A stretch of 64,000 nt of DNA. It comes from Cerioporus squamosus (Eukaryota; Basidiomycota; Agaricomycetes; Polyporales; Polyporaceae). The DNA lies in NCBI GenBank assembly GCA_022592435.1, contig JABYQS010000008.1, positions 456,900-520,899 on the forward strand. The letters are read 5' to 3'. A program made the position numbers and the translations under genes. Below, piece after piece: positions 22,713-33,291 of this stretch. How positions within the stretch are numbered: the stretch's first letter is position 1; every line of letters begins with the position of its first letter. The notes beneath the pieces are model-generated. The model had not been told where the DNA came from. It made no database searches and saw nothing but the letters and a program-made list of their open reading frames with translations.

Positions 22713-25700
22713 GGGGGAGGGCGAAGGAGAAGGAGAAGGAGAAGGTGATGGGAGAGTCCAGCCAGGCGCGGACGCCGTCCTCGCCTTAAGTCCCTCTTCC
22801 CCTCTCTGATCCCACCCACGTGGCCTCCGCTTCCTGCCATCTCAGATCGCCCTCCCACCCCAGCGCAGCGGTCCCGCCGGCATGCCCACCCGCCCCAGAT
22901 CCAGATCTTATCACCGCTGACGTCGCACGCCTGATTTAGACACTCTCCGCGAGCCTTGCGCACATTCTCCCTGTCGCGCCCCGCAGTAGCCGCCAAGCAG
23001 CGTCAGCCCCTTGTACCACGTTCTCGTTGCCATCTGACAAGCTCATGAAAAGCGCATGGGCGCTCTCATCGATCGTCACCAACGTCCCGTCAACGGTCAT
23101 CCAGAGTTAGTCCAGCCAGCTTCTCGCGCGCAGGGCGAGAGGGCCTGCGTACATCCAACCCTCGATATTCACGGGCTCGCGACTTCCGCGGGCACGCGTC
23201 GGAGGGCCCTCGCACCGTTCATGATCTACGCTGGGTCTCGGCCCGTCGCCATCCCGTCGGTGTCGAGTTCGATGGTGCCTTCCGCGCAAAGGGGACTGCG
23301 TCTGCTCACGATCACTCAGTGCCGAGCGTCATCGGCGGATTAGGGGACCCCTTCCTTCGTTGATCGCATCCCAGCCACGTTGCTTGCCACCCTCCGGTTC
23401 ATGCATCGTCTGTACCTCTGATTTCGAATTCATCTTCGACAGCTTGCAGCCAGCTGCGAGTGAGCCAACGTCCCGGGCCGCAAGGGAACAAGGGACAGCC
23501 GCCAAAGCTCGTGCGCGCCCCGCCCGGACAGCAACCGTGACCTTGCGCTGCGCCTGCGTCGAATGTCGATGGAAACCGCCGCGGCACAGCCCGAGTACGT
23601 GCGGTTCCTTTTGTTCCCGCGTCTTCATGCTCACCGGATTCGAGGATAGCAGATCGACAGGTCCCATATACACCACACCTCACGGCGGCGCAGACGATGA
23701 AGGGCGATATGCGCACGGTCGTCCGCGGGCCCTAATATCCGCTTGACGTTCGAAGGTGAGCCAGCAGTGGCACACAGCCCATCGGATTCGGAAGGACGCC
23801 TTCTCCACTCCACCTTGTTGCGCTATCAGCATCTCATCCGAGTACAGGAGCGCTTGCAATTGGACGCAGTACCCTGCACCTGTTACGCAGCTGCGGCAGC
23901 CCGAGACGATGGCGACAGTGCTGTCTGGCCGCGTTCGGTGGTCCTCGGGTCGTCACTAGTACTCGTGCCTCGCACTGGTGCGCATTCGAGGGCATTCGTT
24001 CACATTTCAGCTCAGCGGCGATTTCTGCCACTACGAATCGACACCTTCGAAGTCTTCAAGCACCTCGCGCTCGACCGTGACCCCGTTTATGCCGTCCGGC
24101 TTCGAGCTTCTACAGACCGCAGTCACGGTGGGCCGCGCCCTTCCACTGTCTTCTAGGGCACTCGTACCTCCCATGCCCGCATCATCATTCGCGACGCTGC
24201 CTTCTTACTTGAATGGGTTGCACTATTAAAACCCGACGACTCGGAGGATGATTGGGGCGCAACTGCTTCCCTGGCCGCTCGCGATCAGAAGCTCCAAAGA
24301 TGAACCCCGCACAAACTCACTGTACCCGTGCGCGTGCGTGCGAGTCACCCAGGCATGACTCCGACCGGCTGCTGGCGGGAGGGGGGCGGGCCAAATGCAT
24401 GGAAGCCCCCCGATTCTCGTTCGTTTCTGTTTCTCTTTCCGCTCCCGAAGCGCGAAGCAAGGAACGCACTGCGCAGGAAACTTGAAGGCTCGATGCTTCG
24501 GGCAGGCTCGTGCGACCGCCGGACGGTTCGACACGACGTCGACGCCGGGAATGTAGGAGTGCATGCCAACTGTCGTCCGGGCTGCTCCGAGTCCGAGTCC
24601 CAGGATGCGTGTGCGACGCCATCCCAGGGAGACGAACCGCTGCGAGTGCTCCGCTCGCAAGTTGCCGCGTCGGACGTGCTTTTCTGGGAGGCTGGGGATA
24701 GGTGGTGGTACCCCGCGGCTCCTGCCTCCGCTTCTTCTCTCACGATGCCATTGACAGGGCCTCCTGCGGGTTCTGAGTTGCGTACATTGTCATACCGTAC
24801 AAGGACAGCCCCCGCCGCCTGCCACTCCCACTCCCATCCCTGCTTCCCGCTTCGCAGCCCTCCCACACTCTCACCCTCTTGCTGCGTCGCGCCACGTCCA
24901 CGGTCCGCGATTCGCCATTCAGTCCGTTCAGACGCGGTCACCGCAGGCATTAGTGCTAGTGTCCGTGTCCGTGTCCGTGTCAGCTGCCAAACGGGCGTCA
25001 ATGTCGCGCTTACGCTGGAGAAGGTTGACGGCGAGTTCCAAGAATACCACTGGCAAAAGCTAGCTGACGCCGAGGCCCTGAGAGGCTGAGAGGCTGAGGA
25101 TGGCGTTCGAAGGTCGCACCGGCTCTGGGTATGGTAACCAGCCTGCAAGCCCCGAGATGGCCGGAGAAGCGGGATGTCTGTCTCGGTCACCTGGGTCGGA
25201 AGGCTCTCGGCCCATGTGCACGGTGGTGTGTACATATACTGTATGTCGTGCCGACGACTTGGCGGGGGGTGCTCAGGTCTTAGCTTCTGGCCTCGCACTC
25301 CCTCAGACCGTCGACGTCGACATCTATACGCCTCCAGCCTTCGCATCGCCGCACAATGGCCTAGCACACCACACGTCATCGAACCCTGGCAGAACCCCGA
25401 GGATGTTCCTCCGACACCCGTCGCCCGTCGTCTGTCGCCAGTCACCCGTCTTTCGCCGCCTCTCCCGTCATGCTGAGTACCCGTGTCCGCGATCGCCAAC
25501 TGCAGTACCGCGGCTTCGCACGGTCATCCAGGTGCGCATGTCTGCCTCCACCATATCATCAAGTATATTGCTGCCAGCCGGCGCGAAGCGCACTGCGTAC
25601 GTAGCCTGTCAGGGAGGCGAACTGCCACTAACTGCCATCGTCGATGCTGTCGTCGCTTGCTAGGCGGGATGCATGGGACCGCGGCCCGAGACACAGACCC

Positions 25701-26194
25701 CATGCAGGAATGGACGCGAACTTTGAACTTCGTTGAAGCGTACGCGCGTAAGCATCGGTTCTCCCGCACTGAGTCACACAGTGCATGCCGCCAAACTAGC
25801 TCTGACATCTCCGCATCCGTATGTGCGTCGGCTCCATCCCCACGTCGCAGACTGACCGGCACACCCTCGGCGAGTCGACGTCGCTACAGAGGTCGCTGGC
25901 TTCCTTCTCCGTTCCTTCGGGTTGCTCTCTCTCCGGGTCTCAGACTCGGAGGGGGGCTCCCTCTTCTACGTATGTCAAGGGGTGCCAACAGTGAGGCCTT
26001 GAGGGCCGAGCGCGCGATGGTTCCTGTCCCGCTGTCGCCTGGTACCCCCAAGCTCATGCACGAGAGAGACCTCGTGGCGGCGTGGCCTGGCTGCGCCTTC
26101 TCTGGGATCGCAGGCGTCCTGCCTGTACGAGTACAGCCTGCGATGCTGCACTGCGTTGTTCGAAGCCTCGATACACACAATATACATGATGATA
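22713..26194. other. 3.5-kb gene-poor stretch upstream of Tup1
   Basis: Bounded by the start of Tup1 (-) and the stop of the Zn2Cys6 gene (-). Long frames such as 24345-25499 (-) and 25483-26376 (+) have the Ser/Arg/Pro composition of chance GC-rich translation, and no motif was found. A GTGTCC hexanucleotide repeat occupies 24959-24981. The stretch is most likely a long promoter and 5' leader for Tup1. Confidence 0.45.
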
Positions 26195-29100
26195 TCACCA
26201 GAATGGAGGGCGGAAGGCTGGCTGTGGTTGCGGTTGCTGCTGTGGGTATGGGTGGAACGGATGCGGCTGCGTTGGGCGGTAGGACCCCATCACCTGGTCC
26301 GCTGCTGCTCCAAATGGATCGGGACCAGGATGCAGGTGGGGAGGGTTCAAGGGGGGCTGGGTGTTCGGCATGCTAATATTGTAATCGAGATGGAGGTGCG
26401 CATGCGTTGAGGGATTCCAGCCTGGGCCGGATGGTCCAGGGTGAGCTGTGGATGAGCCCGAGGGCGGCATGGCGGCGGCAGCGGTTGGGGCAGGAGGTGG
26501 TGCGAGACCTGTCTTGAGCGGAGGGATTGCACGCTGCGGCGGGGGAATGCCGGCGAGCTGGCAAGAGCGCACGAGCCAGTTGCGGAGCCCCTCGTACTCC
26601 TTGCGTTGACCTACAACAACGTGCGAGTTAGAATCGCGGCCGCAGGGCGACTCACGCGGTGGGAGGGGGAATGCGTACCGGGAGAGGGCCAGATCATCAT
26701 CATGAACTCGACGCAGGGCGCGAATGCCTTTGCGACCTCGAGCGCGACGGTGAGCGAGCGGTCGGCGTGCCAGAGCCCGAGGGCGCGCATTATCTGCGAC
26801 ATGAACCAGTAGAGGAGCATGCACCGTCGGGAGTTCTCGGTGGGTTCTCCCCTTGCTGAGAGTACCTGGGCTTCGCGGAAAGCCTTTGCTAGGTTGAGCA
26901 TGTGTGTCACTGTAGGTCGGGAGAAGAGGTGAGCGTTTGGGATGAGGAGCGGGACAGCTGGGGTTGGCGTACTCCATCGTTTGGCTTGGCGTGGTACAGC
27001 GCTTGGCCGTGCTCACTGGGATGAGAGGATCAGGAAGGGGCAGGGAGGACACGGAGTGAAGGGGGAGACGTACGTAAGGGCTTCTGGTATATACCGCCTG
27101 AACTCGTTCGAAACGACCATTCGCGTGCTGCACGAAAAGAGCGCATTCCTTCAGTTGCTTGTCCTTCCTGGATGCTAGAAGGGGAGAGAGGAGGAGGAGG
27201 GAACACGCACTTGAAGAGCACCTCGCGCATTTGCAGCATGAACCCAGATTGGATGTCGCAGGTGTGGCTGTCCATTGCAGCCTCGACGTTGTCCAGCTCG
27301 AGCCACGCCGTCATCGCGAACTGCGCGCGGTCGGCGTTCGACATGCGCGTGTTGCCCCGTGCGCGGAGGCAGCTGTTCCAGAGGAAGAGCGTGCGCATGT
27401 ACAGCGCCCAGACCGAATTTTTGGACGCGGGTATGCGCGGCATGCTTGGATCTGCGGTCGCGAAGCTCTCCCCGGGGAAGAGCAGGGCGTACTGCAGGAG
27501 AAACGCATCGATGGTGAGTGTTCCGTCTGAAGCGAGGATCACAGATGTGCAGAGAAAAGGGTCGGCAGAAACACGCACATTCGCCGGGTCCTTGATCCAC
27601 AGGTGGTGCTTCTCTTGGTCCGTCCCCGCGGCTGTCTTCGTGTTGTGCGCCACGGAGAGGATGAGCGTGCACCAGACGAGCCGCCGGCATTCTTCCTTCT
27701 GCAGCTCGCCCTCGCTCACGGAGCGCGGCCACATCGGCATGTTCCGCCACGCGGGCGTGAGTTGGCCTGCGAGCGGCCAGTCCGCGACGAGCGAGTACGC
27801 GGAGCAGCCGCAGTCCCATGGGGTGTGGCCCTGGTCGTATAGCTGCGTCTGCAGGGATTGGGTGTACCGGCCGATGTGGGGATACGTGTGTGGGCCGTGC
27901 GAGCCTTGCGGATCGAATCCCGGGGCCGGAGCGGACACAGGTTGGGCAATGTTCAGTGGGTTCGGCTGCCACGGCACGTGTAGCTGATGATCACCTTCAG
28001 GATGGGGCAGAATGGCGCCGGCTTGAGGTATGTTCAGCCGACCATTGCCCTCTGGAATTGGCAGGGGGGTGTTCAGACGATGACCGCTTCCCGGGAGAGG
28101 TAGAACGGAATTTGGTTGAGGGATATTTAGAGGATAGTTGCCCTCAGGACGGGGGAAGACGAGGTCAGGCTGCGAGATGCTGGAACGGCAGATGCCTGCG
28201 GGAAGTGGCAGGGTCGAGTCAGAGAAGGGGTTGAAGGGGGCGGGCGGGGAAGAGGCTGTCTGCGGGACGACAGGAACCTCCCCGGGTATGAAGATCGTCG
28301 TGCGCGAGTCGTTGATGTCGAGAGTCGTGAGCTGCAGACTGCGGATCAAGGAGTCCAGCATGACGAACGCAGAGCGCGTGCGCGGGGTCGCGCACTTGGG
28401 ATGCGCCTGCATCTCGAACAATGCGAGAAGCTGAGTTGCGGGGCGTCAGCATGCATACCAGCTATGGAGGATGGATGCGAGAAGCTGCTCACATACCCAA
28501 GCAGTCTGTACGAGGCCCAGGTCGATCCGCCCGGAGTTCAAACTGGCCTGGAAGGTCGCGTGCGCCTGGTCGAGCAGATGCAGAGCACGTTCTCTGCCCT
28601 TGGCGCCCAGCTCGAGCTCGGAACTCTGGAAGAAGGTGCCCAGGGCGAGCAAGGCGAGCACAAGGCATGGCTGGAGGGACTGGCGTCGGTACGGGTCGAA
28701 GAGGGAGCCGAAGAAGCGCGGGACGTGGATGAAAGCAAACCAGTGCAGGGAGGCGTAGAAGGCGAAGCGGAGGTCGGCCGCGATATGGGCGGCCGCTGCC
28801 TCGCGCACGGCCGGGGTGAGAGGGGCACCGTAGGACGGCAATGAAGATGTGGTCCCTGAGGGAGGGGGGGCGTAGAAGTAGAGGAGAGCGTCCCACCACG
28901 TCTCGCGGGTGAATTGCACACTTGGGGATGTAAAGTTGTGCGGATCAAATTCTGGGAGTACTTCCTCTTCCTCTATTCGACGTGCCAGCTCAAGCGCATC
29001 TGAATGGGCGTAGAGAAGGTCAGGAAGAGGCGTTTCGAATACTTTCGCTGGAGGCCGCCACCCGAGCGGAGCTGCAGCATCGATGACAGTGATTCGCCTG

Positions 29101-30072
29101 GGAGCACTGCTATATGTTGACGGCAGACTGCGCGGACCAGGATCAGACTGGGCAGTAGCTGGGACGTTCGCCGGTGGTGCTTGAACTGAGCGGCTACCAG
29201 ACGGGTCGTGAACGACGCGTGCAGGTTGCGCAGTGGGAACGCGAGCAGCAGCCTCGGCCTTCTTACGCTTTGCCTCCTCTTCTAGGCGGGAACGAGTGGT
29301 GCGAGTCTTCTTCTCTTCATAAGGCGCGAACTTGCGAGACCCGGGCGTGCGATCCTTGCCGCGTCGGCGAGGGGCAGCGTCGTAGGAACACTGGCCGAGG
29401 GTCGGGTCGGCGCGTTTGGTGCAATTGAAGCATTCGGGTTTGGTTCCGTCACAGCGGACTTTGCGGTTGCGGCTGGAGTATTGTGTTCAGCACGCGCGTT
29501 TTCAAGGATAGAGAGAGGGACACAGCATCAGAAGTCCGTGAGCGGATCGCTCATGCTGTGCACCCGAGGACACTCTCTCGTTTGCGGATATGATGAACCG
29601 CAGTAAAAGGATCTTAAGGGCATACACGGTCCGTGCGAGGTACGAAGGGCCGGCATACTCACCACTGGAGGCAAGCGAGGTACACTCGCACACGAGGTTT
29701 GCCATGGGCGGTGAGGGGCAGGTCCGCAGAGACATCGGCTCGAGCCTTTTCAGAGGGCGACGAGCTCTTCTGCGTTCCTGATTCTTCGCTTCGTGCTGAG
29801 GTGGCACGTCTCTTGCCTGTACCAGCAACCGATGCGAAGGGTTGCGAGGATGTGCCAAACGGTTCGGGACCAAGCGCGTCGGCAAGTGAAGATGATGATG
29901 CCGGTGAGGCAGAGGTGTGGACGCGAGGGTGGGAAGACGAGGCAGGCGCAGCGGGTGCATTGCTGTGCGACCGGGAGAGCTGGAGAGACGAAGATGGCTG
30001 AGGGGAGGAGGAGGAGGAGGCCAGAGCGGTCTCATGGCTTGACTCACGGTCGTGTAGAGGGTCAGCGGGCAT
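26195..30072 (-). CDS. Zn(II)2Cys6 transcription factor with fungal-specific middle homology region
   Basis: Nuclear DNA-binding regulator. The N-terminus from 30072 is Ser/Pro-rich. The zinc cluster spans an intron: CLQC joins to RNRKVRCDGTKPECFNC, TKRADPTLGQC, giving C-x2-C-x6-C-x6-C-x2-C-x9-C, followed by a basic linker (APRRRGKDRTPGSRKF). The fungal-specific domain includes FAFYASLHWFAFIHVPRFFG, RRQSLQPCLVLALLALGTFF, LVQTAWLLALFEMQAHPKC and EECRRLVWCTLILSVAHNTK. Between these lies a set of degenerate Pro-rich repeats (about 27945-28215). The C-terminus is Pro/Gln/His-rich and ends at 26195. Target genes are unknown. It shares a 264-bp divergent promoter with the HCNGP-like gene. Confidence 0.93.
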
Positions 30073-30336
30073 GGTGGTACTACGCAGACAATCGGGCGTG
30101 TCTGGAAGAAGGAGGTGGCCAACCTGGCGCTGGGCTGGGTGGAGTTAACCAAGAGTCTCCTCGGACCTCCTCCTCCAAACGCGACTGCACAGCTCTGAGC
30201 TCTCCGACTCGGTCGGCAAGCGGATCGCCATCACAAATCTCCTTCAGCGCCAACTTGCGCGACTTCACCGTGCACGTTCTTACTCTCACTGGACTCTCAT
30301 CTCTGCACTTCGCGACAAGTACTGACCGTTGTGTCC
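30073..30336. promoter_or_regulatory. Short shared divergent promoter
   Basis: Only 264 bp separate the start codons of the Zn2Cys6 gene (-) and the HCNGP-like gene (+). Pyrimidine-rich runs (CTCCTCGGACCTCCTCCTCC) are visible; no clear TATA box. Co-regulation is plausible but is inference from layout. Confidence 0.5.
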
Positions 30337-31647
30337 ATGCTGCCTCTTCCCGGTGCGCCATCTCCTGCTGCCCGCGTCTTCGCCTACTCACTTGGCGCAC
30401 TCCAAGGACTGGTTGCGTACGACGACGATGTCCCCAGCGACCAAGAGGACCGCTATTCTCCCTCTCGCCTCCAATTCTCCCAACCCACTGCCAGCGGCCC
30501 GTCTGGAACCCGCAACTCGAGCACCGATGTGAGACTCTTCATCGCACCTTCACGCTATCTCCGTTTCCCTCTTTGCTCTCCCTCTTTTCTCTTCCGGCCA
30601 GGGTAACCAGCTAAATCCACGCTCGACTGCCTCCTCAGACCGTGAGTTCCGCCTGTCCGAAAGTGCCTAACCCAATACCGTTTGACACATTCTCCTCGTT
30701 TGGCAGACTTGAGCTCAGGTCGCAAGCCCGCTGTCATCATCCGCCGACACCCCCCCGCCAAACCGCATCCTAGAGCGCGCATACCCGACGACATCAATGA
30801 GTCCGGTCCTTCGACCCCTACCCAGTTTCAACCGCCTGAGGACACAACGCTTCCGATTGGACCCAGGGAGGATCCTACAGACGAACTGGCACGCACTAGG
30901 AGGCTTTTGCGCCCACCACCGATCCCAGGCGTGCAGGACTGGGGTATCCCTCCGGAGCCGACAGACCCCTGCGACGAGAACATCAAGGTGTGTAGTCGGT
31001 TTTGTTGAAGCACTCATCCTCTTCTCTCCGAAACGTCATCTAAACCTCACCTCCTCAGGCCAAAATTGCCACGTTCCTCGCACTGAAGCGTGATCCACAA
31101 AATCCTCGCCACTTCAACGACTCTCTGATGGCAAACCGCGCCTTCCGCAATCCGCATCTGTACGCGAAACTCGTCGAGTTCGTCGACGTCGACGAGCGAA
31201 CCACGAACTTCCCGAAGGATATGTGGGACCCGCTGGACGTCAAGGAGGAGTGGTATGCAGACCGCATAGGTGCGTCACAGATGTTTTGCTCCCCAGGCTC
31301 TCTGATTCAACCCGGCTCTCGCCCCTGCGCGCTCGTCGCCATTGGCTTACCCGTCTGTTACTGGCTGCTCGCGTCCATCCTGTGGCACCGCTCGCCATGT
31401 CGCGTTCCGTCACTATGTGTATTGGTATACGCTGGTGTAAATAGCGGAGGCCCAGAAAGCCAAGGCGGAAGCGACCTCGACCGCGCAACAGCCCAACAAA
31501 CGGGCCCGTATCGACTTTGCGTCCGCTTCGTCCTCCTCCACACATGGGCAAGCGCACGCGGGAGGGAGACACCAGCCGAGCCGTGGCGGGAGAAGCGAGG
31601 GCGTGTTGGGTGGCGGCAAGGGGCGCGGTCGGAGTCGGTGGGGGTGA
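30337..31647 (+). CDS. HCNGP-domain protein (SAP30BP-like)
   Basis: Nuclear protein of the HCNGP family, linked in animals to SAP30 binding and to splicing. The ATG at 30337 opens [10 protein letters not shown]; a family-typical acidic N-terminus ([18 protein letters not shown]) follows. The conserved domain spans two exons (about 30940-31271): [16 protein letters not shown] joins across an intron to [12 protein letters not shown], then [30 protein letters not shown] and EEWYADRI, which joins to [10 protein letters not shown]. This order (PPEP, FRNP-YEKL, TN-PKD-DP) is diagnostic. The tail is Ser/Gly/Arg-rich and ends GRGRSRWG at TGA 31645-31647. Its neighbour SmD1 is also a splicing factor, probably coincidentally. 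Confidence 0.88.
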
Positions 31648-32161
31648 TTGTAGGCTAGGAGGATCATCATCCTGGCATATGTTGAGTGAAGCCTTGCTTC
31701 TCTCGTGCTTTGTTGTGCCATGCTATTATATCTTTGTTCTGTCCAAGCGCCATGCCAGGTTTGAGTGGTGTCTCTCGTCTCATGGTGCTTTCCCGGTCGT
31801 GGTCCATGGCGTGGATGGGCCCCGAGAATCAGACTGCAAGTCTGTTCAGCCTCATCCGACGGCCGAATTTGTAGTCCACGCGATCTCCTTGCACCGCCAA
31901 TGTTATTGCATGCAAGGCGTTCCTTCGACGTTACATATAGGCCTAGGATTCGGAATTTAAGTTACATTGCCTCAGTGAGTCGGAGCGTAAAGTGCCGCAC
32001 GCGGGTGTCGGTATAGATGTAAACTCCGACTCAGCTCCGAAGAGTTGAGCTGGATAGGGCAGAAGCGCCTGCGCGGTGACTATTGGGCGCTTAACAACCT
32101 CACATCTTCGTCGCCACTCCTCCTCGCAGTCCAGCCATACGCGTCCTCAGTCCCTTCCAAA
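31648..32161. other. Intergenic, SmD1 promoter
   Basis: About 0.5 kb between two genes in the same orientation; no gene seen. A pyrimidine-rich stretch (TCGCCACTCCTCCTCGCAGT) lies just before the SmD1 start. Confidence 0.5.
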
Positions 32162-32659
32162 ATGAAACTCGTGCGGTACGTGAGATGAGCAGTGGCCGTG
32201 TATTCTAACTGGAGGTGCCGTGCCAATGGGGCTAATGCTCTGCGCTACAGGTTTTTGATGAAACTTAACAACGAGACGGTCACCGTCGAGCTCAAGAACG
32301 GCTCGGTGATCCATGGCACGATCACGGGTACGCTGCTCGCATCTCAACACTTGCAATGTCTGACGAGTGATGGCTTGTGGAATGCAGGTGTTGACATGCA
32401 AATGAACACGCATCTCAAGACTGTCAAAATGACCGCACGCAACCGCGAGCCGACCTCCCTAGACACGCTCTCTATCCGCGGCAACAACATCCGCTACTTT
32501 GTGCTTCCCGACGCGCTGCCGCTGGACACGCTGCTCGTGGACGACGCACCGAAACCGAAGAACAGGAAGAAGGATGAGGCGCGGGGTCGTGGACGCGGGC
32601 GAGGGGGCGACCGTGGACGGGCCCGTGGACGCGGACGGGGGCGAGGACGGGGCTTCTGA
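32162..32659 (+). CDS. Small nuclear ribonucleoprotein SmD1
   Basis: Core Sm-ring subunit of spliceosomal snRNPs. Three exons (32162-32175, 32251-32327, 32388-32659) give 120 residues, the normal length. Exon 1 encodes only MKLV plus two bases, a common arrangement for this gene. The Sm1 motif reads [17 protein letters not shown] and the Sm2 motif reads [14 protein letters not shown]. The C-terminal tail is the expected arginine-glycine repeat (RGRGRGG, then [13 protein letters not shown]), the usual symmetric-dimethylarginine and SMN-binding substrate. Everything needed for function is present. Confidence 0.97.
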
Positions 32660-33291
32660 GCGTCATGGATGTGTGTACAAGATCTCCTTATCTTCTCCCT
32701 GTTTCTTTCCCCCGACGCACCAGGGTTGTTTTGTACTACTAGCTCAGCATCCTCCGCTCGGCGGTGAGGCCATCGCAATGAGAGCAGTTTCACTTTCCAC
32801 AGCAAGCCATGCGCCCCCACGGCAGTTGAGGGGTAGCATCTAAACTTGAGCTCGAGGCTTGATGCTGTTTTACGACGCCTTGTTGGCACTTGAAGAGCAG
32901 GTGCCAGATGCCGAGGAAATGTAAGGTTGCTACTCTGCTGATACCTTGAGCGTTTGACGATGCTTCCTCTTCAGACTTCCGATGCATGCAAGCGGCATCA
33001 GGCCACAAAGACGCGGTGAAACATGCTACAGCAGTCTCGTCTTTCCCGGCACCGAGCTCGAGGACAACGAGCGTGGACCGCGAACCGACGCATGGTGAGT
33101 CACGCGTCACATCCAAAATGGGATTGTGGGTCACGGTGACTCTGACGTAACTCGGGAGATGCCGAGGAGCATGCCACCCTGCAGGAGCTCGCCTGGACCG
33201 TGACCATACTGTACTTGCACCTCTCCCTCATCCTGATCCTCCCTGCTTGCGTTCCCCATCGCCCTTACTACTCACTACCTAACTTCTTGTC
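32660..33291. other. Intergenic with a possible methyltransferase remnant
   Basis: On the minus strand near 33035-33080 a frame reads STLVVLELGAGKDE, close to motif I of class I SAM methyltransferases, but it is not followed by other methyltransferase motifs. I treat it as chance or a relic. Confidence 0.3.

Noticed and set aside
24345..25499. 384-codon minus-strand frame and overlapping plus-strand frames in the Tup1 upstream region
   Set aside because: Ser/Arg/Gly-rich with no domain; overlapping long frames on both strands indicate GC-driven openness rather than genes.
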